Under the pieces are notes generated by a model. That model saw only the letters and a program-made list of their open reading frames with translations. It was not told where the DNA came from and did not search any database. The position numbers and the translations under genes were made by a program. Positions 25,967-33,944 of a stretch of DNA of 64,000 bases are shown one piece after another (position 1 is the stretch's first letter; the number at the start of each line of letters is the position of its first letter). This DNA comes from Algoriphagus resistens (GTDB lineage Bacteria > Bacteroidota > Bacteroidia > Cytophagales > Cyclobacteriaceae): contig NZ_LMXN01000013.1 in NCBI RefSeq assembly GCF_001442615.1, positions 143,832 through 207,831 on the forward strand. Direction: 5' to 3'.

Positions 25967-27133
25967 ATGAAAACTATCAATCGCTATTTACCTATCGCCC
26001 TAATGGCTGCCGGGATATCTATTTGGACCTCCTGTTCCTCAAAAGAAGAAGTTAAAGTCGAGCCTATTGACGAGACTTATGCCATTCAAACTGAAAAAAT
26101 GCTTGTCAATATAGACACGCTTTACACAGAATTCGATAACCCCTGGGGAATGACCTGGCTTACTGACGGCAGAATGCTGGTCACTGAGAAAAAAGGGGAA
26201 GTGTTGATTTTTAAAGACGACAAGTTCACCGGAGAGAAAATCCAGGGACTTCCTGAGGTCTGGACCGTAAACCAATCTGGACTTTTGGATATAGCAGCTC
26301 ATCCTGATTTTGACAAAAATGGCTGGATCTATATTTCTTACGGCAAACCTATGCCTGACAGCACTTCTTCTACTACTATCATGAGATTTAAGCTGGAAGG
26401 CAACAATGCTGTCAACCAAGAAGAACTTATCCAGTCCCTGCCTGCCTGGAAAGGCGGAAGACACCTGGGAAGCCGGATTGTATTTGACAATGATGGACAC
26501 CTCTATTATTCCAGTGGAGAACGTGGGGATACGCCTACCAATGCACAGGATTTGACCAATTCCCATGGGAAAATCCATCGTATTCATGACGACGGAAGAA
26601 TTCCTACAGATAATCCATTTGTGGAAACTGAAGGGGCTATGCCCTCAATATGGACTTATGGAAACAGAAACCCCCAAGGAATGTATTTCGATAAGGAGAA
26701 CAACAAACTGTATGCTGCCGAACATGGTCCACAAGGGGGCGATGAGTTGAACCTGATCGAAAAAGGCAAAAATTATGGTTGGCCAGTGATTACCTGGGGA
26801 ATAGACTATGATGGAACTCCAATAGCTGATATTCAAGAAAAAGAAGGAATGGAGCAGCCTTTAACCTACTATGTTCCCTCGATCGCCACCTCCGGCATAA
26901 CCTTGGTAACTTCAGACAAATATCCTGCTTGGAAAGGCGATATACTTATTGGGGCACTGGCCAAAATGCACATCAATCGTGTGGATATGGATGGATCAAA
27001 TGCGTTATCACAAGAAGTGATGTTTCAGGATATCGGACGGGTACGCCAAGTTTCCCAAAGCCCTGACGGCTATATCTATGCAATTACCCAAGGCAGCGGG
27101 CTGATGGTAAAACTGGTTCCTATTATTAAATAA
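25967..27133 (+). CDS. PQQ-dependent soluble aldose sugar dehydrogenase, lipoprotein
   Basis: This 388-residue protein has a lipoprotein signal with lipobox region GISIWTSC and a six-bladed propeller typical of the YliI/soluble glucose dehydrogenase family: NPWGMTWLTDGRMLVTEK, GLLDIAAHPDF, then NRNPQGM and AAEHGPQGGDELN. It would oxidise aldoses with PQQ in the periplasm or on the outer membrane. A longer frame from 25934 was rejected: the ATG at 25967 gives the signal directly, and TATCTTGC, a near-consensus -7 element, lies inside the extension. A strong terminator follows. Confidence 0.9.
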   Translation: MKTINRYLPIALMAAGISIWTSCSSKEEVKVEPIDETYAIQTEKMLVNIDTLYTEFDNPWGMTWLTDGRMLVTEKKGEVLIFKDDKFTGEKIQGLPEVWTVNQSGLLDIAAHPDFDKNGWIYISYGKPMPDSTSSTTIMRFKLEGNNAVNQEELIQSLPAWKGGRHLGSRIVFDNDGHLYYSSGERGDTPTNAQDLTNSHGKIHRIHDDGRIPTDNPFVETEGAMPSIWTYGNRNPQGMYFDKENNKLYAAEHGPQGGDELNLIEKGKNYGWPVITWGIDYDGTPIADIQEKEGMEQPLTYYVPSIATSGITLVTSDKYPAWKGDILIGALAKMHINRVDMDGSNALSQEVMFQDIGRVRQVSQSPDGYIYAITQGSGLMVKLVPIIK

Positions 27134-27152
27134 GCAAGTAATCAACTCATAG

Positions 27153-27187
27153 AAAATCCTCTTTTGACCGATTCAAAAGAGGATTTT
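27153..27187. terminator. Bidirectional terminator between the sugar dehydrogenase and gpsA
   Basis: AAAATCCTCTTTTG (27153-27166) pairs perfectly with CAAAAGAGGATTTT (27174-27187) around a seven-base loop, with further T residues after it. It lies between convergent genes. Confidence 0.92.
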
Positions 27188-27212
27188 TTTTATGCTGATC
27201 CTGATTAAAAGG

Positions 27213-28271
27213 CTACACAAAATCCACATCCACATTAAAGGGGTATTTCATAAGAAATTGTAATGCCTCCTCGATCTCCAGATCTTCAAAAAGCACCCGA
27301 TAAAGGTTTTCGGTGATCGGAGCCCGCAGATCCGCTGTTTCCAAAAACGCCTTTACAATTCTTACGGTATTGATTCCCTCGGCCACCTCATCCATGTCAC
27401 TGACGATGGTCTCAAGCCTTTCACCTTTGGCAAGTCTATAGCCTACCGAAAAATTCCTGGAATGAGATGAATTGCATGTGGCAACCAAATCCCCTATTCC
27501 AGCCAAGCCCATGACAGATTTAATACTCCCGCCAAGTGCATTGCCTAAGTGAATCATCTCCACCATTCCCCGACTGATCAGTAGGCCTTTTGCATTTTCA
27601 CCCAATCCTAAACCTGCCAAAGCTCCAGAGGCTATGGCAATAATGTTTTTCAATACACCACTGATCTCTACTCCAATAATATCCGAATTTCCGTAGACCT
27701 GGAATTTCTCAGACCTCAACAGACTCTGCCCTTCCAAAATCACCTCATTGTACTTGCTTGCTATCACAGTAGCAGCAGGTTGCCCTTGAGCTAGCTCTTT
27801 GGAGAGATTAGGCCCTGCCAAGCATCCTACCCGCACGGCAACTGTCTCTTGAAGAATCACTTCGCTCATAGTCAGGATTTGACTTCGTTTGATCCTCTTG
27901 ACAGTATCTAATGTTTCTCCTGTTTTGAGATTCAAACAAAGCCCTTTAGTGCCATGAATAATCAAATGATAAGGAAAAAGAAAAGGGGAAAAAGTTCTCA
28001 CCACATCCTGAAATCCGGATGAGGAAACCATAAAAAACAATACATCACAACTTTTTGCAAGTTGCTCCGGATCATTTGAAGCAATTACATTTTCGCTCAG
28101 CACTTTTCCCTGTGCAGTATGGTTTGTATTGATTTCCTCTACCACTTCCTGCTTTCGCGCATAGACCATCACTGGGTTTTTGGCCGCCAGAATATTCGCT
28201 ATTGCTGCGCCAAAGCTTCCCACACCGATCACACCGATGTACTTTGGTTTAGAAGAGTTTTTCGAGTTCAT
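27213..28271 (-). CDS. gpsA: Glycerol-3-phosphate dehydrogenase (NAD(P)+)
   Basis: This 352-residue enzyme reduces dihydroxyacetone phosphate to glycerol-3-phosphate for phospholipids. The Rossmann motif is IGVIGVGSFGAAIANILA; later come GTKGLCL, LAGPNLSKELAQG with the catalytic Lys nearby, and GLAGIGDLVATCNSSHSRN. It starts 23 bases inside the end of the upstream acyltransferase gene, so the two are coupled. The pair supplies and then acylates glycerol-3-phosphate. Confidence 0.95.
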   Translation of the reverse strand: MNSKNSSKPKYIGVIGVGSFGAAIANILAAKNPVMVYARKQEVVEEINTNHTAQGKVLSENVIASNDPEQLAKSCDVLFFMVSSSGFQDVVRTFSPFLFPYHLIIHGTKGLCLNLKTGETLDTVKRIKRSQILTMSEVILQETVAVRVGCLAGPNLSKELAQGQPAATVIASKYNEVILEGQSLLRSEKFQVYGNSDIIGVEISGVLKNIIAIASGALAGLGLGENAKGLLISRGMVEMIHLGNALGGSIKSVMGLAGIGDLVATCNSSHSRNFSVGYRLAKGERLETIVSDMDEVAEGINTVRIVKAFLETADLRAPITENLYRVLFEDLEIEEALQFLMKYPFNVDVDFV

Positions 28272-29976
28272 ATCCTGTTAATCTGTTATGATAAAAATAA
28301 AGCAGGCTCATATCTTCAGTACCTATATCGCCATTTTTATCTTGAATAATTGGCCTCTTGGCATGATACATCCCCACGTTTTCTATTCCCCTGTTGATGA
28401 CTTCTTCCATATCAAGGGAAAGATGCGGTGCCGTATTGATTAGCCCTTGAGTTTTCAGTTGGTTGATTTTATCTAAAACAATTTGACAATTCCCTTTGAA
28501 TTCCTCATATGAAATAGAAATTTCTTCCTCAGGAAGTCTAAGCAAGTCAAATAAATCCAGTTTTCTATTTTGTCTTTTGATAAGTTCAAACGCTACAAAA
28601 GCAACCAAATGTGAATTGAACACACGGTTGATCTTGTGAAATTCCTCCACGATTCGCTTACCCAGCATATTCGTGTACTCTTCCTCCCGTTGGTTATCCA
28701 CTGAAACCTCGCCACCGGAAATAAAATAATCCCGTGTATTGATTACCCTTCCGTTCTTATCCAAACTTCTTCCGTCCACATCCACGTAGTTCCCAAGTAC
28801 GTCCATAGCTCTGCCTACTGACACAGAGATATCAGAACCTTTGGTGAAAAACTTGATGAGAAACTTAGAGATTTTATATGAATTCGAAAATTCATCATTC
28901 TCCCTATAATATCTCTCTTGTCCGGTAATACTCAAATGGTCCCGTATCAAACTTGGTGCTTCCAGCACAAAGTGATAATTGATTGTCACAGGCACGATGA
29001 AAACCTTACCTGAAATATCATTTATTCCGTTTTGAAAATTTGCCCGCTGTGCTTCAATAGCCGTACTCAAAAGTCCAAGTTTAAGTTTCGATTCGATCAT
29101 CCCACTACGGGATCTGGTGCCTCCGGGAAAGAACAAACTGTGACACCCAAACTGAATGGCTTCCTTAGAGTAAGTCTTCAGCGTCTCCAGGTACATCAGG
29201 TTTTTCTTTCTCCTATCCACTTTGTAGGCGCCCAGAGAATTCATGAAATACGCAAAAATGGAAATATTAAAGAGATTCAGTCCCGCCCCATAGATAAAAG
29301 GAGGCAACCCCAATACTGAAATCACCCAGCCTATTAAAATACTGTCCAAATTACTGAAATGGGTAGGAACCATCACCACAGTTCCTTTGGTGGCTAAATC
29401 CCTTAGTTGGTCCGTTTCGCCTGTTATCTGGATTTTATCCTGAAGGGTGTACTGATTGCTGAATATAGATTTAAAGCCTTTTACCCGGGCTGCATTCAGC
29501 AATCTTGAAAAGCCATAAGTAACTACCGATCGTGTGAATTTATAATGTGTGGCCTTGAAATTACTTGCGATTTCCTCAGCATAACGAGAGGTAATACTGT
29601 TCAACACCGACTTATACTCCTGAAATCTCTTGACTTTACTTCTTGCCGTCTCGGTACTGATCTGAACCAAAGATGATTTCACCCCACTCCAAAAAGAACC
29701 ATCATCATCCGGATCCACTACCCAGGGATTCTGCTTGATTCTCAGTTTTTCGCGATATAAAGTAGTCTCTAATTCCTCCTTCAGAATATCAGGATTATTT
29801 CCTGTGAGATTGAGAATCCTATCTTCGGACAGGTCAGCCACTTTCTTCACAAATTCCTTACGCTCCCGCGCCAATTTCACCACCGGCCATTCGTCTTTGC
29901 TGGGGTGAATCGGCTCGTACTTATGTTTGATGTATTTCTCCTCCAAGTGGGTGGTTTTTGTTAAAAATCTTGTCAA
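28249..29976 (-). CDS. Glycerol-3-phosphate/1-acyl-glycerol-phosphate acyltransferase (PlsB/PlsC type)
   Basis: This 575-residue protein has the acyltransferase catalytic block VPTHFSNLDSILIGW (HX4D with His and Asp) and the substrate-binding block LFFPGGTRSRSGMIESKLK. These match the PlsB/PlsC superfamily. Its large size and N-terminal helical region fit PlsB-like glycerol-3-phosphate acyltransferases more than the small PlsC. It probably makes lysophosphatidic acid at the inner membrane. It lies just before gpsA, whose product is its expected substrate. PlsC-like second acylation is the alternative. Confidence 0.85.
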   Translation of the reverse strand: MTRFLTKTTHLEEKYIKHKYEPIHPSKDEWPVVKLARERKEFVKKVADLSEDRILNLTGNNPDILKEELETTLYREKLRIKQNPWVVDPDDDGSFWSGVKSSLVQISTETARSKVKRFQEYKSVLNSITSRYAEEIASNFKATHYKFTRSVVTYGFSRLLNAARVKGFKSIFSNQYTLQDKIQITGETDQLRDLATKGTVVMVPTHFSNLDSILIGWVISVLGLPPFIYGAGLNLFNISIFAYFMNSLGAYKVDRRKKNLMYLETLKTYSKEAIQFGCHSLFFPGGTRSRSGMIESKLKLGLLSTAIEAQRANFQNGINDISGKVFIVPVTINYHFVLEAPSLIRDHLSITGQERYYRENDEFSNSYKISKFLIKFFTKGSDISVSVGRAMDVLGNYVDVDGRSLDKNGRVINTRDYFISGGEVSVDNQREEEYTNMLGKRIVEEFHKINRVFNSHLVAFVAFELIKRQNRKLDLFDLLRLPEEEISISYEEFKGNCQIVLDKINQLKTQGLINTAPHLSLDMEEVINRGIENVGMYHAKRPIIQDKNGDIGTEDMSLLYFYHNRLTGYELEKLF

Positions 29977-30009
29977 AGATAGTGAAAAAGCCCTTTCCCC
30001 TCCGAATGA

Positions 30010-30507
30010 TCAACGAGAGGAAAGAGCAGATGATTTAGACTTTACAATAATAGCAACGACTGCTGAAGTAGCAACCCCCATAATTAAAGCGCCTACCACA
30101 GACATGATCATATAGCTTTGTAAATTGAAGTATGATGCTGCTTCTTCCTGGGTCATTTCACCTGCACTCACTGCATAGTTAATAACCTTTGAGAAATAAT
30201 CCGGGGTAATAAATTCAAGGGTGATGTATTGGGAAAGTGGGCACAAAATCGCCACAATAAGGGTAATCACCAAACCGGTCATAAAGCCCTGGTAATAATT
30301 CATCACCCCGTGGTAGAAATTCTTCTTTTTATCCAGCAAAGCGAAAATATAAATTGCAATGGAAGGAATTGCCACCAAATTGGTCAATGTGGCATGATCT
30401 GCTATTTTCTCATCATGCCAACCCAAGGATTTCTCCAAAGCCATCCAAGCCAGCATCATGACCACAAAGATCAATGCCCATTTGATTTCAATCTTTATAT
30501 TTTTCAT
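30010..30507 (-). CDS. DUF4199 membrane protein
   Basis: This 165-residue protein has four hydrophobic segments: near residues 8-24, 43-60, 73-95 and 133-155. A soluble stretch of about 30 residues with MTQEEAASYF sits before the last. The pattern matches DUF4199, a family found mostly in Bacteroidota with no assigned function; members often lie near lipid or cell-envelope genes. It is 33 bases from the acyltransferase gene on the same strand. No catalytic motif is seen. Confidence 0.8.
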   Translation of the reverse strand: MKNIKIEIKWALIFVVMMLAWMALEKSLGWHDEKIADHATLTNLVAIPSIAIYIFALLDKKKNFYHGVMNYYQGFMTGLVITLIVAILCPLSQYITLEFITPDYFSKVINYAVSAGEMTQEEAASYFNLQSYMIMSVVGALIMGVATSAVVAIIVKSKSSALSSR

Positions 30508-30655
30508 AGCTTCTTAGGATTAGGGATGCAAAATGCTAGGTACAAAATACATAAATTTCTAAAATCAACATCATTTTCGAATGATTGCTACACGTAGGCC
30601 TTCATTCCCTTGTCCATGAGAGAAAGGGTATTATTTTTACAGCATCAAAGACCGG

Positions 30656-31630
30656 ATGAAACCAGACCTTAAGCAAATACAAATCCCAATAGAGAACGAA
30701 ATGGCTCAGTTTGAGCTGAAATTTCGAAACTCCATGAAAAGTAAGGTCAAGCTCCTCGATCATATCACCAATTACATAGTAAAGCGAAAAGGCAAACAGA
30801 TGCGTCCAATGTTTGTCTTTTTGACCGCTGGGGTATGTGGCGGAATAAATGACTCAACACATCGTGGGGCCGCCCTTATTGAATTGCTACATACCGCTAC
30901 ACTCGTACACGATGATGTAGTGGATGATGCAAATTACCGACGTGGATTTTTCTCTGTTAATGCGCTTTGGAAAAACAAAATTGCTGTGCTTGTCGGAGAT
31001 TACCTTCTCTCTCGGGGCTTACTCTTAAGTGTGGACAACGGCGACTTTAAACTGTTGAAAATAGTCTCCAATGCGGTAAAAGAGATGTCTGAGGGGGAAT
31101 TACTACAAATTGCTAAAGCCAGAAAACTCGATATAACAGAGGAAGTCTACTACGATATTATTCGCCAAAAAACAGCCAGCCTATTGGCTTCCTGCTGTGC
31201 TGTAGGGGCATCCAGTACCGAAAGCAACGATGAGACTATTGCCAAAATGCGGGAATTCGGCGAGAAGGTTGGAATGGCATTTCAGATCAAAGATGACCTT
31301 TTTGACTATGGCGAAGATGAAATAGGCAAACCTGTCGGCATTGATATCAAAGAAAAGAAGATGACCCTTCCTCTTATTTTTGCTTTGCAGCACGCTGACT
31401 GGCTTGAGAAGAAGAAAATCATTCATCTGATCCGAAATCGGAGTGAGGATAAAAAGGCAGTGAATCAAGTGATCAGTTTTGTTAAGAAAAGCGGTGGCCT
31501 GGAATATGCCAAAACCATCATGGATAGATTCTATAGGGAAGCGCTTGACATCCTAAAAGGTTTTCCTGAATCCGATTATAAAACTTCACTGGAGGGACTT
31601 GTGAGTTATACGATTGAAAGGAAGAAGTAG
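30656..31630 (+). CDS. Polyprenyl diphosphate synthase (trans-isoprenyl type)
   Basis: This 324-residue enzyme has the first Asp-rich motif LVHDDVVDDANYRRG and the second FQIKDDLFDYGED, with GKQMRPMF upstream and the usual GDYLLSR helix. It extends farnesyl diphosphate to a long isoprenoid, most likely the side chain of menaquinone (Bacteroidota do not usually make ubiquinone). Octaprenyl synthase (IspB-like) is the common name, but chain length cannot be read here. It is divergent from DUF4199 and convergent with thrC. Confidence 0.92.
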   Translation: MKPDLKQIQIPIENEMAQFELKFRNSMKSKVKLLDHITNYIVKRKGKQMRPMFVFLTAGVCGGINDSTHRGAALIELLHTATLVHDDVVDDANYRRGFFSVNALWKNKIAVLVGDYLLSRGLLLSVDNGDFKLLKIVSNAVKEMSEGELLQIAKARKLDITEEVYYDIIRQKTASLLASCCAVGASSTESNDETIAKMREFGEKVGMAFQIKDDLFDYGEDEIGKPVGIDIKEKKMTLPLIFALQHADWLEKKKIIHLIRNRSEDKKAVNQVISFVKKSGGLEYAKTIMDRFYREALDILKGFPESDYKTSLEGLVSYTIERKK

Positions 31631-31683
31631 TCAGTAAATTTTTTCCTTGCCTTCTCTACTTCCTCTTTCCTTCAATCATCCCA

Positions 31684-31709
31684 TTGATCGTATCAGATGA
31701 TACGATCAA
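31684..31709. repeat. Perfect inverted repeat over the thrC stop codon
   Basis: TTGATCGTATC (31684-31694) and GATACGATCAA (31699-31709) form an 11-base perfect stem with a four-base loop, covering the thrC stop. No T run follows on either strand, so it may be an mRNA 3'-end stabilising structure or a weak terminator between the convergent genes. Confidence 0.55.
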
Positions 31710-33000
31710 GCCTCATTAAATACCCCTTAAACTCCTTAAAGTCATTCCCCATCGCATGCACTTTTTTCTCTCCATCCATAAATGCAGCCAATCTCCCAGG
31801 CAGGGTCAAGGTTAAATCCAATGCATTTTCCACCGTTTCCCGGAATTTCCCCGGATGGGCAGTTTCCAAAAATACTCCTTGGAAATTATCATTTTCAGCC
31901 ATAAAATCCATTAGCCCTTTATAACCAACTGCTCCATGCGGATCGAGCGTATAACCGGCCCGATAGACTTCCTGCATCACTTCTACGGTTTCCTCATCCG
32001 TGTAAAAATATCCTTTTACATTATCCCTAAGTGCTTGTTCATCGCCACCATACAAAGCAAGGAGCCTTGGAAAATTACTAGGATTGCCAACATCCATGCT
32101 GTTGCTAATGGTTGCTATAGAAGCCATTGTCTGGAAATCAGCCCCATTCAGATAGTCTGGAACAACCTTATTCACATTCGTTGCAGCGACAAATTGAGCT
32201 ATCGGTAAGCCCATTCGTTGCGCTAAAATACCGGCAGCTATATTCCCGAAATTCCCCGAAGGAACAGCAAAAGCCACTTTTTTATCATTCTTCGGCAGCC
32301 TGGAAAAAGCATAGAAATAGTAGAGACATTGCGGAATCCATCTAGCCACATTGATGGAATTGGCCGAAGTCAGTAGCAGTTTTTCGTTCAGTTCAGCGTC
32401 CAAAAACGCTTCCTTTACCATTCGCTGACAATCATCAAAAACGCCATCTACTTCCAGCGCAGTGATATTTCGTCCCAAAGTAGTAAACTGTTTTTCTTGA
32501 AGTTCACTCACTTTACCTTTAGGAAAAAGTATAATCACTTCCACTCCGTCCACTTCCAGGAATCCATTGGCTACTGCACTGCCAGTATCCCCTGAGGTAG
32601 CTACCAACACCCTGACTTTCTGGTCAGATTTTGCCATCAGCATACTCATCAGTTTGGAACAGAATCTTGCACCAAAGTCCTTGAATGCCAAAGTAGGCCC
32701 ATGGAAGAGCTCCAAAGCATAGACATCTTCCTCCACCTTCACCAATGGGGCATCGAAAGTAAGGGTATGATCTACCAGTTCTTTGATCTGCCCTTGACTC
32801 AAAGCTGTCGAAAACAATGCTCCAATGACTTCATAGCCAATTTCATGAAAAGTCATTTGAGGAAGTTTATTCAAAAGCTCGTTTGATAAAACCGGGACTT
32901 TCATCGGCATATAAAGTCCCTGATCAGGCGCTAATCCTTTAATAACAGCCTCTACTAGATCTACTTGGTGCCCAGGATTATTTGTACTGAAAAACTTCAT
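31693..33000 (-). CDS. thrC: Threonine synthase
   Basis: This 435-residue PLP enzyme converts phosphohomoserine to threonine. It begins KFFSTNNPGHQVDLVEAVIK; the PLP Lys lies in LAFKDFGARFCSKLM, and the phosphate-binding loop is VPSGNFGNIAAG. The stop is overlapped by a perfect inverted repeat. It is last of the thrA-thrB-thrC operon, 11 bases after thrB. Length is typical for the bacterial class. Confidence 0.97.
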   Translation of the reverse strand: MKFFSTNNPGHQVDLVEAVIKGLAPDQGLYMPMKVPVLSNELLNKLPQMTFHEIGYEVIGALFSTALSQGQIKELVDHTLTFDAPLVKVEEDVYALELFHGPTLAFKDFGARFCSKLMSMLMAKSDQKVRVLVATSGDTGSAVANGFLEVDGVEVIILFPKGKVSELQEKQFTTLGRNITALEVDGVFDDCQRMVKEAFLDAELNEKLLLTSANSINVARWIPQCLYYFYAFSRLPKNDKKVAFAVPSGNFGNIAAGILAQRMGLPIAQFVAATNVNKVVPDYLNGADFQTMASIATISNSMDVGNPSNFPRLLALYGGDEQALRDNVKGYFYTDEETVEVMQEVYRAGYTLDPHGAVGYKGLMDFMAENDNFQGVFLETAHPGKFRETVENALDLTLTLPGRLAAFMDGEKKVHAMGNDFKEFKGYLMRLDRII

Positions 33001-33011
33001 AGCGGTTATTT

Positions 33012-33944
33012 TTATTCGATCACGTAGGCTCCTTTTGTGTTTATTTCAGAGAAATAAACGTCTACCCCAAGGCCTATACTGGAATAAACTTCTTTTGCGG
33101 CCTTTGAGATTGCATCAGCCTTTTCCTTTCCCTTGGAGAGTGCAAAAAGTGTCGGCCCTGAACCTGAAATCCCCATTCCAAGTACACCCGCAGATTTAAG
33201 AGACTCTCTCACCTCGTAAAATCCAGGTAATAAAACTGCTCTATAAGGCTCTGCAATTACGTCCTTTAGAGATCTGGAGATCAGCTCGAAATTCCCTTCA
33301 TATAGCCCTGCTATCAATCCTGCTACGTTTCCAGATTGGATAGTGGCATGTTTCATAGGGATCTTATCCCTAAGTACTGATCTAGAGTCAGCCGTATTCA
33401 ACTCATAATGCGGATGTAGTAAGGTACAGTACAAATCATCCGGAACAGGGAGCTTGACCACATCCAGTGGGTGATAATCCCGTATCAATACGAAGCCTCC
33501 CAATAAACTTGGACCAACATTATCTGCATGTCCTGCGCCGCATGCTACTTTTTCCGCAGCTATCGCAAAAGGCAAAAGATCTTTCTTCTCAAAAGGGTCG
33601 CCCAATAGTCTATTGGCAGCAGCCAAAGCCGCCACAGCACTTGCAGCGCTAGACCCCATCCCTGACCCTAGAGGCAATCCCTTTGCGAGATAAATATCCA
33701 TTCCTACCTGCAGCCCCATCTCATCCAACATAGCCTGGATAGCCACTGCGCAGGTGTTTTTTTTTGCTTCGAAAGGCAATTTGCCCCCATCCCCTTCTAT
33801 AGACACAACTCTGAGTCCCGGCTCATCTTTTCGGATTACCTCTACTGTATCTCCCATAGCGTCAATGGCAAATCCCAGGATATCAAATCCGCAGGACACA
33901 TTGGCTACAGTGGCTGGAGCAAAGGCTTTTGCTGACCTGATCAT
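33012..33944 (-). CDS. thrB: Homoserine kinase (GHMP family)
   Basis: This 310-residue kinase phosphorylates homoserine. The GHMP ATP-binding loop is GLPLGSGMGSSAASAVAALA, with the N-terminal motif APATVANVSCGFDILGFAI and the C-terminal GMGISGSGPTLFAL. The start overlaps the thrA stop by four bases (ATGA) and thrC follows closely, giving tightly coupled expression of the three threonine genes. Confidence 0.97.
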   Translation of the reverse strand: MIRSAKAFAPATVANVSCGFDILGFAIDAMGDTVEVIRKDEPGLRVVSIEGDGGKLPFEAKKNTCAVAIQAMLDEMGLQVGMDIYLAKGLPLGSGMGSSAASAVAALAAANRLLGDPFEKKDLLPFAIAAEKVACGAGHADNVGPSLLGGFVLIRDYHPLDVVKLPVPDDLYCTLLHPHYELNTADSRSVLRDKIPMKHATIQSGNVAGLIAGLYEGNFELISRSLKDVIAEPYRAVLLPGFYEVRESLKSAGVLGMGISGSGPTLFALSKGKEKADAISKAAKEVYSSIGLGVDVYFSEINTKGAYVIE

